Assembly (NCBI RefSeq): GCF_000473995.1
Contig: NC_022571.1
Span: forward strand, 4,495,416 to 4,559,415
Length of the DNA stretch: 64,000 bases
Origin: Clostridium saccharobutylicum DSM 13864
Lineage (GTDB): Bacteria; Bacillota; Clostridia; Clostridiales; Clostridiaceae
Direction: 5' to 3'
Part shown: piece by piece, positions 37,202-47,566 of the stretch
Layout of the letters: each line of letters begins with the position of its first letter
How positions within the stretch are numbered: position 1 is the stretch's first letter
The notes under the pieces: generated by a model
What the model saw: the letters and a program-made list of their open reading frames with translations, nothing else
Database searches by the model: none
Told to the model about the DNA's origin: nothing
Program-made: the position numbers and the translations under genes

Positions 37202-40200
37202 CTAAATTAATGCTCCATCATTTCCTAAAGCATACCCATCAATTACTGTGTCACTTGCCATAGTTCCATTAGAATTGAAGTAATACCACTTGCTATCTAT
37301 TATTTGCCAGCCTGTCTTCATAACTCCTAAGGCACCATAGTCACTGCCATCACATAAGTAATACCAGTTTCCATCTGTATCTTTAAGCCAACCTGTTGTT
37401 AGCTTTCCATTGGCATCTAAATGGAACCATTGTCCTACTGTATCTTGTCCGTCGTATGTCCATTCTCCATTTTCTGATTTATGCCAGCCTTTTTCCATAG
37501 TTCCATCATTCTTTATGAAATACCAGCTGCCATTATCAAATTTCCATCCAGCTTTGACTTTAGTATTTTCATTCAATTTTACAATTGTAAAATCACTGAA
37601 TTTAGGTGTTCTGAATTTAAGTCCATAAACTCCATTTCCATAATCTACAACTGCTCCTTTTTCAAGTACCTTTTCTCCATCACTATGCTCAATGAATATT
37701 CCAAGATCATTTAAAAATGCTTGTCTTTGTGCTGGATCAGTTGGGAGATTAATTCCTGTTAATGGCAATGTAATATCTACAGGTCTTTGACCAATATTTG
37801 TTTCTATTGTCATTGGTGTTCCTAAAACTTGTACTCCGTCATTTCCTGCTACTGCTTTCACTGCAGCTTCCTTATCTGCTGTTGTCTTAATTCCTGCCTG
37901 CTTTACTTCATCTTTTATTGGAACAACTCTAAAATATAAATCTCCATTTAATTGTCCGCTTGCAGCTACGTCTTGCACCCCTTCTTTTGGAATAGAAACT
38001 ATAGCACCATTTGTTTCTATTTCTAGATTTACATTTCCACTTGAAAGTGCAGATAATGTATCATTCGGAATATTAACTTGTGTCTCTAATACTGCTGAAT
38101 CTGAATCTGCTGCAACTATTCTTGCTGTGTCCTTTCCTTGGCTTGCTAATGCTGATATTGTTTCTCTTGCCTTATCAGCTGTATAAGTTACTTTGTCAGT
38201 CTTAGTTCCATTACTTGCTGCAGTTTGTTCAATTACAGTTTGTGAAATTGTATTATGACTTGTTCCATCTGTAACATTTACTGCAATTTGCTTTGTTGAA
38301 CTCGTGTTACTAGTTGCCGAGCTATTTGAATGCTTGTGACTTGATGAATGTGAATTATTGTCTGATGTATTTCTTAAAATCTTTCCAACTTTATTATTAA
38401 AGGAAACATCCTCATATTCAGCACGTACACCTATATATTTGTTTACATCTCCACTTGTCAATTTATAAGTTTTTCCTGTTCCTATTTCATGACTAAATTC
38501 TGAATTTGAATTATCTAATCTATACCATTTATATGTTACAGTTGCACTTGTTGTAAATGCATTTCCATCTTCACCTATAAGCTGTGAGGTTAATATATCT
38601 CCAACTTTTGGTGTTCCTTCAATTCTTACTCCTGATGGTACTCCTATAGTATTAGTATTTGCTGCACCAACAATTACATTAGCACTTGCTTGTAAGTTAT
38701 TTGGATTTGTCACTCCATCTGGTAATTCAAATTCTCCTACAAATCTATATGTTCCTGCTCTGTCTCCATCATAGTTTGCACCATCATAATCCCAGCTTAC
38801 TGCTGCACTTGTTGTTGTATTATTACTTAAGTCTATAGTTACTGTTTCTGGTAAATTTATGTCACTTCTTTCTGTTCCATTGTCTACAGTTATATTATCT
38901 AATGATTCTACACTTTCCACTGTTACTGCTGCTGGCGTTGTTCCATTTTCAGCTGTTCTAACATTAACAGCTACACTTGCTTTTAAATTAGTCGGATTTG
39001 TTATTCCATCTGGTAATCTTAATCTTCCTGTAAATATATATGTTCCTGCTCTATCTCCATTATATTCAGGAGTTGCATCTTCCCATCTTACCTGTGCACT
39101 TGTTGTTGTTGAATCACTTAAAGTTACATCAACTGTATCTGGTAAATCTATGTCACTTCTTTCTGTTCCATTGTCTACAGTTATATTATCTAATGATTCT
39201 ACACTTTCCACTGTTACTGCTGCTGGCGTTGTTCCATTTTCAGCTGTTCTAACATTAACAGCTACACTTGCTTTTAAATTAGTCGGATTTGTTATTCCAT
39301 CTGGTAATCTTAATCTTCCTGTAAATACATATGTTCCTGCTGTACCTCCATCATATTCAGGAGTTGCATCTCCCCATCTTACTTGTGCACTTGTTGTTGT
39401 TGAATCACTTAAAGTTACATCAACTGTATCTGGTAAATCTAAATCATCTCTTGTTGTTCCATTATCTACAGTTATAGAATCTATTGGACTTACTTCTGTA
39501 ACACTTACTTCATTAGGTTCAGCTGGATTTACTGTTAATTTAGCCACATTTGAAGTTACAGGACTTCCTGTTATTCCACTTGCCACTACTTCATATTTAT
39601 AATTATTCATTTCTACTGTTGCATTAGTTAAATTTAATATATCTGTTGTTGCTCCACTATAAATTGAATCATTTACTACATCAACAAATCCATTTCCATC
39701 TCCCTTATCAACTTTCCATTGATATGTTAAACTGCTTCCGCTTGCTTCAACTGTAAAACTTGTGTTATTTCCAGTTGTTACTGTCTTATCACTTGGCTGT
39801 GTAGTTATACTTGGTGCTACTGGAGCTGCTGGTGCTGCTGTTACTGTTATTGTTGCTGCTCCTGTTTTAGTTCCATCTACTGTTGATGTAGCTGTTATTG
39901 TATAGTCTCCTGGCTCTGCATCTGCTGCTACTGTTACTAATCCAGTAGTTGGATCTACTGCTACTTTTCCATTTGTATCACTGCTTGACCAAGTTACAGT
40001 TTGGGCTGCTCCGCCTGTTGCATCTACTGTTGCTGCCAATTGCTTTGTATAACCTTGTACTACACTTGCAGTTGCTGGAGTTACTGTAACACTGTTTACT
40101 ACTGGTGTTGCTGCCGGTGCTGGAAGATTCACTGATCCACTACTTATCCCAACATCACTTAAACCAAATTCTAATTTTGCGCCTGTTACTGCTGCTTCGT

Positions 40201-43006
40201 TTGTTGCTCCAAGATCATCAAACCTTGCAATACCATTATTTACTGTTGCTCTTGTAGTTCCTGTTAGAGTCCAATCTCCTTCACCAAATTTACTCACATA
40301 AACTTGGGTTGTGCTATCATTGGTACATATGTTTCCATAAAAATCCGTGATAGTTACTATTGGCTGTTGTGCAAATCTTCCACCGTTTGATGACGGTGCT
40401 GTTATATCCTGCGTTAATGTTTCTTTTTCTGCTTCTGCTGGCACAGGTGTTATTGAAATAGCCTCTGCATCTGGAGTATTTACCCCCTCTACACTAAATA
40501 CTATATTTTGTTCTGCAGCATTAGTTAATCTTAAATTTAATGTTGCAACACCATTTAAGAAATTCAAATTTCTTGTTGTTGATGCTTGAGTAATTTGATT
40601 ATAATTTAGACTTCCATAACTGCCATTTGGCGCTGCTGTATATCCTGATACTGTAACTGGTTTTGTGCCAGTGAAGGTTGTATCTGTGCTGCCAGTTGAA
40701 TCCTTCACAGTTAATGTAACTACGTTATCTACTCCTGCTGTTGGTGATGAACTTGCTGCCGCCGCTGCTACTGTGTATGCTGTCGTTGCCGCTGTATCCG
40801 TTGTTACATCAAGGGAACTTCCGTAAAAAGCATCATTCATTACTAATCTAAATTTGTAAGAAGTACTTACTGTTAATCCTGTTACAGTTGCACTTGTTGA
40901 TGAAGCATCTAACGCTCCTGTTGCTGCATCACTCCAAGTAGTTCCTCCATCTGCCGATTGTTGCAGCTTTACTGAAGTCGCTCCTGTTTGTGCTGGAAAC
41001 GATACTGTTGCTGTTGTTGCTGTTTTTTGACCTAACGTTAAAGGAACTGATGGCAAAATAATTTGTATATTATTACTATTTGTCTTATATGACTGAACAT
41101 ATCCTGCTCTAGCCAAATCAGGTACATAGAATATTGCATCATTATTAATATAACTAAATGCAGAAGTCCCTATACTTGTTATACTGTCTGGAATTGTTAT
41201 TGACGTTAATCCCATACAGTAAGTAAATGCAGAAGCCCCTATACTTGTTACACTGTTTGGGATTGTTATTGACGTTAAACCAACACAACCCAAAAATGCA
41301 CTATCACCTATACTTGTTATACTGTTTGGGATTGTTATTGATATTAAGTTAATACAATCATTAAATGCATAATTACCTATACTTGTTACACTCTTCCCAC
41401 CAATTTGAGATGGTATTGTAATGTCTGTACTTGTCCCTGTATACCCAGTTATTTGACACTCATTTCCATTTAATGCAAATTTAAATCCATGTACTGTTAA
41501 TGTTGCTGTTCCTTTCTTAGTTCCATCTACTGTTGATGTAGCTGTTATTGTATAGTCTCCTGGCTGTGCATCTGCTGCTACTGATACTAAACCATTTGCA
41601 TCTACTGTTACTTTATTATTTGTATCACTGCTTGACCAAGTTACACTTTGATCTGCTCCTCCTGTTGCATCTACTGTTGCTGTCAATTGTTCAGTATGAC
41701 CTTGCTCTACACTTGAAGTTGCTGGAGTTACTGAAACACTGTTTATTCCTGGTGCTTGTCCTGCATCTGTTGTTACATCAAGGGAACTTCCATAAAAAGC
41801 ATCATTCATTACTAATCTAAATTTGTAAGAAGTACTTGCTGTTAATCCTGTTACAGTTGCACTTGTTGATGTAGCATCTAATGTTCCTGTTGCAGCATCA
41901 CTCCAAGTAGTTCCTACATCTGCTGATTGTTGCAGCTTTACTGAAGTCGCTCCTGTTTGTGCTGGAAACGATACTGTTGCTGTTGTTGCTGTTTTTTGAC
42001 CTAATGTTAAAGCAACTGGTAAAATGATTTGTATATTACCCGTCTTATATGATTTAACTTCTTCTGCTATAGTTAAGTCAGGTACATAGAATATTGCATT
42101 ATTACTAATATTGCCAAATGCAACATTACCTATACTTGTTACACTATCTGGGATTGTTATTGATTTTAGGCTGTTACAACCATAAAATGCAGCGTTTCCT
42201 ATGCTTGTTACACTACTTGGTATTGTTATTGACGTTAAGCCACTACAACCATAAAATGCACCGTTTTCTATACTTGTTACACTACTTGGTATTGTTATTG
42301 ACGTTAAGCCACTACAACCATAAAATGCAGCGATTCCTATACTTGTTACACTACTTGGTATTGTTATTGACGTTAAGCCACTACAAAAATCAAATGTATC
42401 CATTGCTATACTTGTTACACTACTTGGTATTGTTATTGACGTTAAGCCACTACAACCAGAAAATGCACCGTTTCCTATACTTGTTACACTACTTGGTATT
42501 GTTATTGACGTTAAGCCACTACAACCAGAAAATGTACCGATTCCTATACTTGTTACACTACTTGGTATTGTTATTGACGTTAAGCCACTACAACCATAAA
42601 ATGCACTGTTTCCTATACTTGTTACACTACTTGGTATTGTTATTGACGTTAAGCCACTACACCTACTAAATGCACTGTTTCCTATACTTGTTACACTACT
42701 TGGTATTGTTATTGACGTTAAGCTACTCCAATTCCGAAAGGCATCATCACCTATACTTGTTACACTTATCCCATCAATTTGAGATGGAATTATAACATTC
42801 TTGCTTGTCCCTGTATATCCAGTTATTTTATATGAGCCATCAACACCTGTTGAAAATGTAAATCCAGCTGCCGTAGCTTGATCTTCTGTATATGCTACAT
42901 CACTACTTGCAAAAACTGCAATTGGATTTATAGTAGGCACAGTTGCTGCTACAGTTGTGGCTATCATTACTGTAGCTATTAATTGTTTTAATTTTTTGCT
43001 TTTCAT
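37202..43006 (-). CDS. BspA-like multidomain surface protein with cell wall-binding repeats
   Basis: A 1934-residue secreted protein. Signal peptide about 1-34. Ten 23-residue BspA-type leucine-rich repeats (about 82-320; consensus TSIGNSAFYGCSGLTSITIP) precede a fibronectin III-like domain (about 335-415) and a Big_2-like domain (420-510). A second block of four leucine-rich repeats (about 540-640) and another Fn3-like copy follow. Then come further Ig-like domains, with three near-identical 97-residue Ig_4-like units (about 1190-1480), and a Ser/His-rich linker. A conserved beta region and a C-terminal set of choline/cell wall-binding GW-type repeats (about 1815-1934) close it. It should sit on the cell wall and bind host or polymer surfaces. 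GAGGAGC is seven bases before the ATG. Confidence 0.85.
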   Translation of the reverse strand: MKSKKLKQLIATVMIATTVAATVPTINPIAVFASSDVAYTEDQATAAGFTFSTGVDGSYKITGYTGTSKNVIIPSQIDGISVTSIGDDAFRNWSSLTSITIPSSVTSIGNSAFSRCSGLTSITIPSSVTSIGNSAFYGCSGLTSITIPSSVTSIGIGTFSGCSGLTSITIPSSVTSIGNGAFSGCSGLTSITIPSSVTSIAMDTFDFCSGLTSITIPSSVTSIGIAAFYGCSGLTSITIPSSVTSIENGAFYGCSGLTSITIPSSVTSIGNAAFYGCNSLKSITIPDSVTSIGNVAFGNISNNAIFYVPDLTIAEEVKSYKTGNIQIILPVALTLGQKTATTATVSFPAQTGATSVKLQQSADVGTTWSDAATGTLDATSTSATVTGLTASTSYKFRLVMNDAFYGSSLDVTTDAGQAPGINSVSVTPATSSVEQGHTEQLTATVDATGGADQSVTWSSSDTNNKVTVDANGLVSVAADAQPGDYTITATSTVDGTKKGTATLTVHGFKFALNGNECQITGYTGTSTDITIPSQIGGKSVTSIGNYAFNDCINLISITIPNSITSIGDSAFLGCVGLTSITIPNSVTSIGASAFTYCMGLTSITIPDSITSIGTSAFSYINNDAIFYVPDLARAGYVQSYKTNSNNIQIILPSVPLTLGQKTATTATVSFPAQTGATSVKLQQSADGGTTWSDAATGALDASSTSATVTGLTVSTSYKFRLVMNDAFYGSSLDVTTDTAATTAYTVAAAAASSSPTAGVDNVVTLTVKDSTGSTDTTFTGTKPVTVSGYTAAPNGSYGSLNYNQITQASTTRNLNFLNGVATLNLRLTNAAEQNIVFSVEGVNTPDAEAISITPVPAEAEKETLTQDITAPSSNGGRFAQQPIVTITDFYGNICTNDSTTQVYVSKFGEGDWTLTGTTRATVNNGIARFDDLGATNEAAVTGAKLEFGLSDVGISSGSVNLPAPAATPVVNSVTVTPATASVVQGYTKQLAATVDATGGAAQTVTWSSSDTNGKVAVDPTTGLVTVAADAEPGDYTITATSTVDGTKTGAATITVTAAPAAPVAPSITTQPSDKTVTTGNNTSFTVEASGSSLTYQWKVDKGDGNGFVDVVNDSIYSGATTDILNLTNATVEMNNYKYEVVASGITGSPVTSNVAKLTVNPAEPNEVSVTEVSPIDSITVDNGTTRDDLDLPDTVDVTLSDSTTTSAQVRWGDATPEYDGGTAGTYVFTGRLRLPDGITNPTNLKASVAVNVRTAENGTTPAAVTVESVESLDNITVDNGTERSDIDLPDTVDVTLSDSTTTSAQVRWEDATPEYNGDRAGTYIFTGRLRLPDGITNPTNLKASVAVNVRTAENGTTPAAVTVESVESLDNITVDNGTERSDINLPETVTIDLSNNTTTSAAVSWDYDGANYDGDRAGTYRFVGEFELPDGVTNPNNLQASANVIVGAANTNTIGVPSGVRIEGTPKVGDILTSQLIGEDGNAFTTSATVTYKWYRLDNSNSEFSHEIGTGKTYKLTSGDVNKYIGVRAEYEDVSFNNKVGKILRNTSDNNSHSSSHKHSNSSATSNTSSTKQIAVNVTDGTSHNTISQTVIEQTAASNGTKTDKVTYTADKARETISALASQGKDTARIVAADSDSAVLETQVNIPNDTLSALSSGNVNLEIETNGAIVSIPKEGVQDVAASGQLNGDLYFRVVPIKDEVKQAGIKTTADKEAAVKAVAGNDGVQVLGTPMTIETNIGQRPVDITLPLTGINLPTDPAQRQAFLNDLGIFIEHSDGEKVLEKGAVVDYGNGVYGLKFRTPKFSDFTIVKLNENTKVKAGWKFDNGSWYFIKNDGTMEKGWHKSENGEWTYDGQDTVGQWFHLDANGKLTTGWLKDTDGNWYYLCDGSDYGALGVMKTGWQIIDSKWYYFNSNGTMASDTVIDGYALGNDGALI
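38867..39450. repeat. 291-bp near-identical repeats within the surface protein gene
   Basis: The stretch starting CTTCTTTCTGTTCCATTGTC recurs 291 bases later with only a few changes, followed by a third, more diverged unit. Each codes for one Ig-like domain (97 residues). Such identity suggests recent duplication or gene conversion. Confidence 0.8.
42070..42763. repeat. Tandem 69-bp repeats coding for leucine-rich repeats
   Basis: About ten head-to-tail 69-bp units, the inner seven nearly identical (shared core ACACTACTTGGTATTGTTAT). Each encodes one 23-residue repeat. The number of units could vary by recombination. Confidence 0.88.
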
Positions 43007-43348
43007 TTATATGCTCCTCGTTTCTTATATCGTATATATTTGCAATTTTATCTTAATATAAATTTTTCAATAACTAAAAAATCACTATATAAAAACAACT
43101 AATTGAATAAATATTTGAATTTCATTATGTTTTTGCATATATCTACAAATTTTTATTTAATATTACATTTTTCATATTTACAATAATATTCTACAATATT
43201 CAGGTAAAAGAAAAGTAAAAGAATATCTACATACACAATATACAGAAAGTATAAAAAAATATGCAAGCACTAAAATAATTTTAATACTTACATATTTTTT
43301 GTCATAATTTAAGTCACTGAATTTAAGTAATTGTTCTTTCTCTCTTAT

Positions 43349-43626
43349 AGATAAACAATTTAAGAACTATACTTATTTGTGGTTAATATATCCACTAAAA
43401 ATCATATATATATTTGTGAAATAACCATTTGAAATTGAGCTGTTGAAGATTCTTAATGGGAGTTTGTTCCATTTACTGCTTGTCAAAATAAGTATTTGGA
43501 ACATGCACAAATGGTCACAAGCTCCCATTTAGAATTTTCCAGCGAAAATTTCATAAGTCCGATGGAACAAATATATATCTGATTTTGGTTATTCACCACA
43601 TAAGTTTAAGTTATAAGTTGTTTATC
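43349..43626. repeat. Family B palindromic element, long copy
   Basis: Left end AGATAAACAATTTAAGAACT, right end AGTTATAAGTTGTTTATCT. An inner stem pairs TTCTTAATGGGAGTTTGTTC with an imperfect complement (TCACAAGCTCCCATTTAGAA). The right end supplies the TAA stop codon of the response regulator gene at 43622-43624. Between it and the surface protein start (43007-43348) I see only AT-rich leader. Confidence 0.8.
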
Positions 43627-44755
43627 TATGCTCACTAAAACTTTTTAGAAGTTTTTCATAGAAGTTTATTATTTCACATCCAGGATTTACGCCAAATTCT
43701 TTTTTAATCATTCTTTCATAATCCTGAAAGTGTTTAATTAAAGAGTTTTTATCCTTTTGTGCTTCAAATAATCTCATCAACAAACAATTCGCCTCCTCAT
43801 TAAGAGCATCCAATTTAATTATTTTTTTTAATATATACGAAGCATTATTTAAATCTCTATTATTCAAAAGATATTTAACTAATTTTATTGCTAAATTCAA
43901 ATATAAATTTAAATATTTTTCATTTTCCGATATACTCCAATAATATATTCTATCACCTAATAGCTCTCCAATAAAAATCTTTTCTGTATCCAAAGCATCT
44001 TTAATATTTTCTTCATTTATTTCCTTGATTCTTCCAACACTCTTCTCAAAATCCATACAGTCTACATAGAACTCACTACATTCCAACTTATAATATCCGT
44101 TTTTTAATATTAGTATTGAATTTGAAACATGTGGTTCAAAGGCTTTTCTAATTTGGTAGACAGATGTTTTTAAATAATTTTCAGCATTTTTTAATGGCAT
44201 ACCCTGAAATACATCTTCAATAATTACATTCTTTGATATATTACGTCCTCTATTTAAAAGAAGGTATATAAAAAGTTCCATACTCTTTGCTGACATCCAT
44301 TTTACAGTACCTAAGCTTTTACTGCTTACATCTATCCCACCCAAAAGGTATACAGAAATATTTTTTTCTTTTTCAGGTATTTTTTTAATTAATAATGACC
44401 TTTTTTCAAAAGCCCGTTTTATAGTCCGCTCCACTCTTTCTTTTAAAACCGGTTTTATAATATAATCAAATGCATATATTTCAAAAGCATCTAGAGCATA
44501 TTCTCTATGTGATGTAATAAATACAATATCTGTTGACGGACTCATATGATATATGTTCCTTGCTAATTCCATGCCATTTTCTCCAGGCATACTTATATCT
44601 AAAAACACCATATCTATGCAATTATCTTTTATAAATTCTAATACATTAATTGAACTGTTAAATGTATTTACTATTTCAACCCCCTCAATCTTATTCATAA
44701 TTCTTTTTAGAATAAGAATCATAGCTTTGTCATCATCAACTAGAATTACTTTCAT
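43622..44755 (-). CDS. Response regulator with winged-helix and BTAD (SARP-like) domains
   Basis: A 377-residue regulator. The receiver (1-120) has the DDD acidic start (VDDDKA), phosphoacceptor in VFLDISMPGENG and the lysine in DYIIKPV. A winged helix of the OmpR/SARP kind (about 135-225, with ENYLKTSVYQIRKAF) is followed by a bacterial transcriptional activation domain of TPR-like helices (about 235-377). This layout is known from clostridial and Bacillus two-component regulators. Start at ATG 44755, with GGGGG eleven bases upstream. The kinase gene lies directly upstream, and the surface protein gene follows after a family B element. Confidence 0.85.
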   Translation of the reverse strand: MKVILVDDDKAMILILKRIMNKIEGVEIVNTFNSSINVLEFIKDNCIDMVFLDISMPGENGMELARNIYHMSPSTDIVFITSHREYALDAFEIYAFDYIIKPVLKERVERTIKRAFEKRSLLIKKIPEKEKNISVYLLGGIDVSSKSLGTVKWMSAKSMELFIYLLLNRGRNISKNVIIEDVFQGMPLKNAENYLKTSVYQIRKAFEPHVSNSILILKNGYYKLECSEFYVDCMDFEKSVGRIKEINEENIKDALDTEKIFIGELLGDRIYYWSISENEKYLNLYLNLAIKLVKYLLNNRDLNNASYILKKIIKLDALNEEANCLLMRLFEAQKDKNSLIKHFQDYERMIKKEFGVNPGCEIINFYEKLLKSFSEHR

Positions 44756-44823
44756 TATATACATACCCCCTGATTCTATTTGATATACCATCACAAAAAT
44801 AACTTTTTATCAACCTAACGCTT

Positions 44824-46557
44824 TTAAATATTTTTCCCTGATAAAATTGTAAAATAAAAAGTACTACCTTTGCCATAGCTGCTTTCTGCCCATATATCAC
44901 CATTGTTTTTTTCTATAAACTGCTTACAAATCATTAATCCAATTCCTGTTCCCTTTTCCCCTGCTGTTCCAAAAGTACTACAATAATTAGAATTATCAAA
45001 CAAAGCATCTAATTTTTCATTTTCTATTCCAATTCCACTATCCTTGACCGCTATAGTAACTACACCAGAAACTTCTTCTGCCCATATCTTTATATACCCA
45101 CCGCTGTTAGTAAACTTTACTGCATTTGAAAAAAGATTTCTCACTACTATTTCAAACATTTCTCTGTCTACATTTACAAAAATATCTCTAGAGATTTCAT
45201 AATTTACTTTGATGCCTTTTAATTGAGCATTTTTTTCTAACAGCATTAGAGAATTTTTCATTATGTCAAAAAGTTTCCACGTAAGATTCCTATAAACCAT
45301 ACCATCCATTTGACTTCCAAACCATTGAAGTACATTTTCAACCATTTCATAAGTGTTTTTTACATTGGCTTTAATTTCACTTAAAACTTCCCTATTTTCT
45401 TCCTTATATATATCATTTTCATCTTCTAAAAGTTCTAATAAACTTAATAAAACCCCAAGAGGAGATTTAACATCGTGAGAAACTACTTTAAATAAGTTAT
45501 CCTTAAAAGTATTTAACTCCAAAAGATTTTCTTGTTGCTTTTTTTCTTTAGTAATATCACTAAGAATCAATATTTTTCCAAGTATATTACGATTTTTCTC
45601 ATATATATAATTAATACTCATTTTATAGAATTTTAGCTCATTTTTATTTTTAAGACTTATTAAGCCTTCTTTATATTCATTGCTATTTACAGCTCTTATT
45701 ATATCCTCATATTCTTTAAATACTTCTTCAAACTGCTTGTCACCTTGATTTATATAATTTAATTCATGAATAATGCCTTTAGAAGAATTATTAAAATTAA
45801 CTATATTATTCTCATTATCTAATATAATAACCCCTTCCAGCATACTAGAAAATACCTTCTCAAGTGCTATTGGAGTAAGCTTTAATAACTTAAATTTTAC
45901 TACAGCACAACTATACATTATTCCTGAAATAGAAAGTGCAATTGGGCATAAATCTAAATCAAAAGGTGCCAATCCCAGCGAGTAAATAACATCTGCAATC
46001 CATGGAATTACACAAGATATTATTATTAATAACAATTGCTTTCTTATGACTGATACTTCATTTATATAGTCTAATATGAAAATTATGAGGCCTATAAGTG
46101 TTACTAAATAATTATATACAATATGAATCCAATACCAGGGACCATGTATTACTTCTAGGATTGGAAAAATCCCCTTATTATTCATGTACATTTCTTTATA
46201 AAACAAATGATGAAAATCATTTGTCCAATTGACTATTAATATAGTAATAGAAATAACATATAGCAACGCTAAAGTTCCTTTTTTAATCTTATCTGTTTTT
46301 CCAGTAAAACAAAGCGCAAAAACTAGCCATAATACACCAAAAAATGAACTTCCCAAATATTCTACTTTAACCCAAAACTTTACCCACTCAATATTTGTAC
46401 ATAATATTTCAAATGCGTATCCAAAACCATGAATTGATATTGCAATTAATGATATTGAAATATACTTTTTTCTCCTATTCCATGCAAAATATCCTATATA
46501 AATTAATGTTAATGAAGATAGTATTAAAATTAAACTAAAATAATAATTTATGTTCAG
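44824..46557 (-). CDS. 7TM sensor histidine kinase, probable CTG start
   Basis: A hybrid of a seven-helix membrane sensor (his_kin 7TM type), a PAS domain (about 245-340), the H-box VVSHDVKSPLG and an ATPase domain (DSGIGIENEK, GTGIGLMICK). From the first ATG/GTG/TTG in frame, at 46356, the protein would lack its first two helices. The reading frame is open upstream and encodes the missing part (FGYAFEILCTNIEWVKFWVK, the classical 7TM kinase segment). The frame opens after a TGA and offers CTG at 46557, seven bases after GAGGTG; no standard start occurs there. Full length is 577 residues. Its partner regulator follows 68 bases later. Confidence 0.8.
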   Translation of the reverse strand: MNINYYFSLILILSSLTLIYIGYFAWNRRKKYISISLIAISIHGFGYAFEILCTNIEWVKFWVKVEYLGSSFFGVLWLVFALCFTGKTDKIKKGTLALLYVISITILIVNWTNDFHHLFYKEMYMNNKGIFPILEVIHGPWYWIHIVYNYLVTLIGLIIFILDYINEVSVIRKQLLLIIISCVIPWIADVIYSLGLAPFDLDLCPIALSISGIMYSCAVVKFKLLKLTPIALEKVFSSMLEGVIILDNENNIVNFNNSSKGIIHELNYINQGDKQFEEVFKEYEDIIRAVNSNEYKEGLISLKNKNELKFYKMSINYIYEKNRNILGKILILSDITKEKKQQENLLELNTFKDNLFKVVSHDVKSPLGVLLSLLELLEDENDIYKEENREVLSEIKANVKNTYEMVENVLQWFGSQMDGMVYRNLTWKLFDIMKNSLMLLEKNAQLKGIKVNYEISRDIFVNVDREMFEIVVRNLFSNAVKFTNSGGYIKIWAEEVSGVVTIAVKDSGIGIENEKLDALFDNSNYCSTFGTAGEKGTGIGLMICKQFIEKNNGDIWAESSYGKGSTFYFTILSGKNI

Positions 46558-46707
46558 ACAATATCACCTCATTTTATTTCTTTTTTCAACATTTTTAGAC
46601 ATTATATTCTTATAATACTATACAGTTCTAAATGTTTCAATTAATCCTAATAAACTAACTATAATTACTTATAATTGATATACAAAATTAAAAGATTACT
46701 TAAATTA

Positions 46708-46745
46708 AAAGAACTAGAATAGGATAAATTCCATTCTAGTTCTTT
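46708..46745 (-). terminator. Terminator of the methyltransferase-like gene
   Basis: AAAGAACTAGAAT pairs with ATTCTAGTTCTTT around a 12-base loop, about 75 bases after the stop at 46820. Confidence 0.75.
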
Positions 46746-46819
46746 ACCTTAATGAAGTTTAATATTATTTAATCAAAGCTCAATCATTTACTAAAACATA
46801 ATCACCATAAAACGATTAT

Positions 46820-47566
46820 TTACATATCTGCATTTAAAACTTCTTTGAATTGCATCAATATTTCTCGTACTTTGTTCTCTTCTAATGGTCTATACGTTTT
46901 TATATATCCTGACGAATCAAGTGATTCATATATTTTTTTACTCATAGAAATCCAATTTTCAGGTATATAAACCCATACTATATCTTCATATTTACAGCTT
47001 AATAAAAAGTGTTCTAATCCCCAAAAAGAATATTCCTCAATTTCATGTAATTCATTAAATATTTTATAATCTTTAACTACTTTAGATGTTAATTTATATT
47101 CATAAATGTCTACATAAAAGAAATCAAATTTTTGGTTTTCTGCTTTAAACGCATCGCCTTTTATTATTTTTATCTTTTCATTTTTAGTAAAATTTTGATT
47201 ATACAGTTCAATTACATCTTCACTAATTTCATATACTGTAACTTCTTCTACCGAATTTTTTTTAGCTATCTCTTGGACTACATATCCGATTCCTAGTCCT
47301 ACGATTCCAACTTTACCTTTTGCAAATTTAATAGTTTCATAAGAACTTTCTATTTCTTTAGGCGAAAGTCTCATTAGACTGACATTATCTTTTAATAACT
47401 GAATTACACTTATATCATACTGTTCTTTATTTTCATACATATATCCTTGTAAATTTTCTTCTACGACATTTTTAACTATTCTATAATTACCACTAGTTCC
47501 TTCATTTATTAATTCATTATATTTTTTCATCACTTGGAACACAAATTCTTTATTATATGGTTTCAT
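46820..47566 (-). CDS. Methyltransferase-like (spermidine synthase fold) protein
   Basis: A 248-residue protein with a Rossmann-type SAM-binding core: motif I VGIVGLGIGYVVQEIAK (about 86-102), an acidic strand end VTVYEISEDVIELY, and IKIIKGDAF followed by FDFFYVDIY. These resemble spermidine-synthase-like methyltransferases more than classical ones. The N-terminal 80 residues are helical. GGGGAA lies eight bases before the ATG. It is monocistronic with its own terminator. Neither substrate nor true aminopropyl or methyl transfer can be told from sequence. Confidence 0.65.
   Translation of the reverse strand: MKPYNKEFVFQVMKKYNELINEGTSGNYRIVKNVVEENLQGYMYENKEQYDISVIQLLKDNVSLMRLSPKEIESSYETIKFAKGKVGIVGLGIGYVVQEIAKKNSVEEVTVYEISEDVIELYNQNFTKNEKIKIIKGDAFKAENQKFDFFYVDIYEYKLTSKVVKDYKIFNELHEIEEYSFWGLEHFLLSCKYEDIVWVYIPENWISMSKKIYESLDSSGYIKTYRPLEENKVREILMQFKEVLNADM

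Noticed and set aside
38859..39602. 247-residue plus-strand open frame
   Set aside because: Antisense of the Ig-like repeats; Ser/Val/Leu-biased product with no start signal.
42118..42669. Long plus-strand open frame opposite the leucine-rich repeats
   Set aside because: It is the mirror of a repetitive gene on the other strand, with no ribosome site and a low-complexity product.
42070..42763. Regular 69-bp repeats looking like a CRISPR array
   Set aside because: There are no spacers; each unit is in frame and codes for one leucine-rich repeat of the surface protein.
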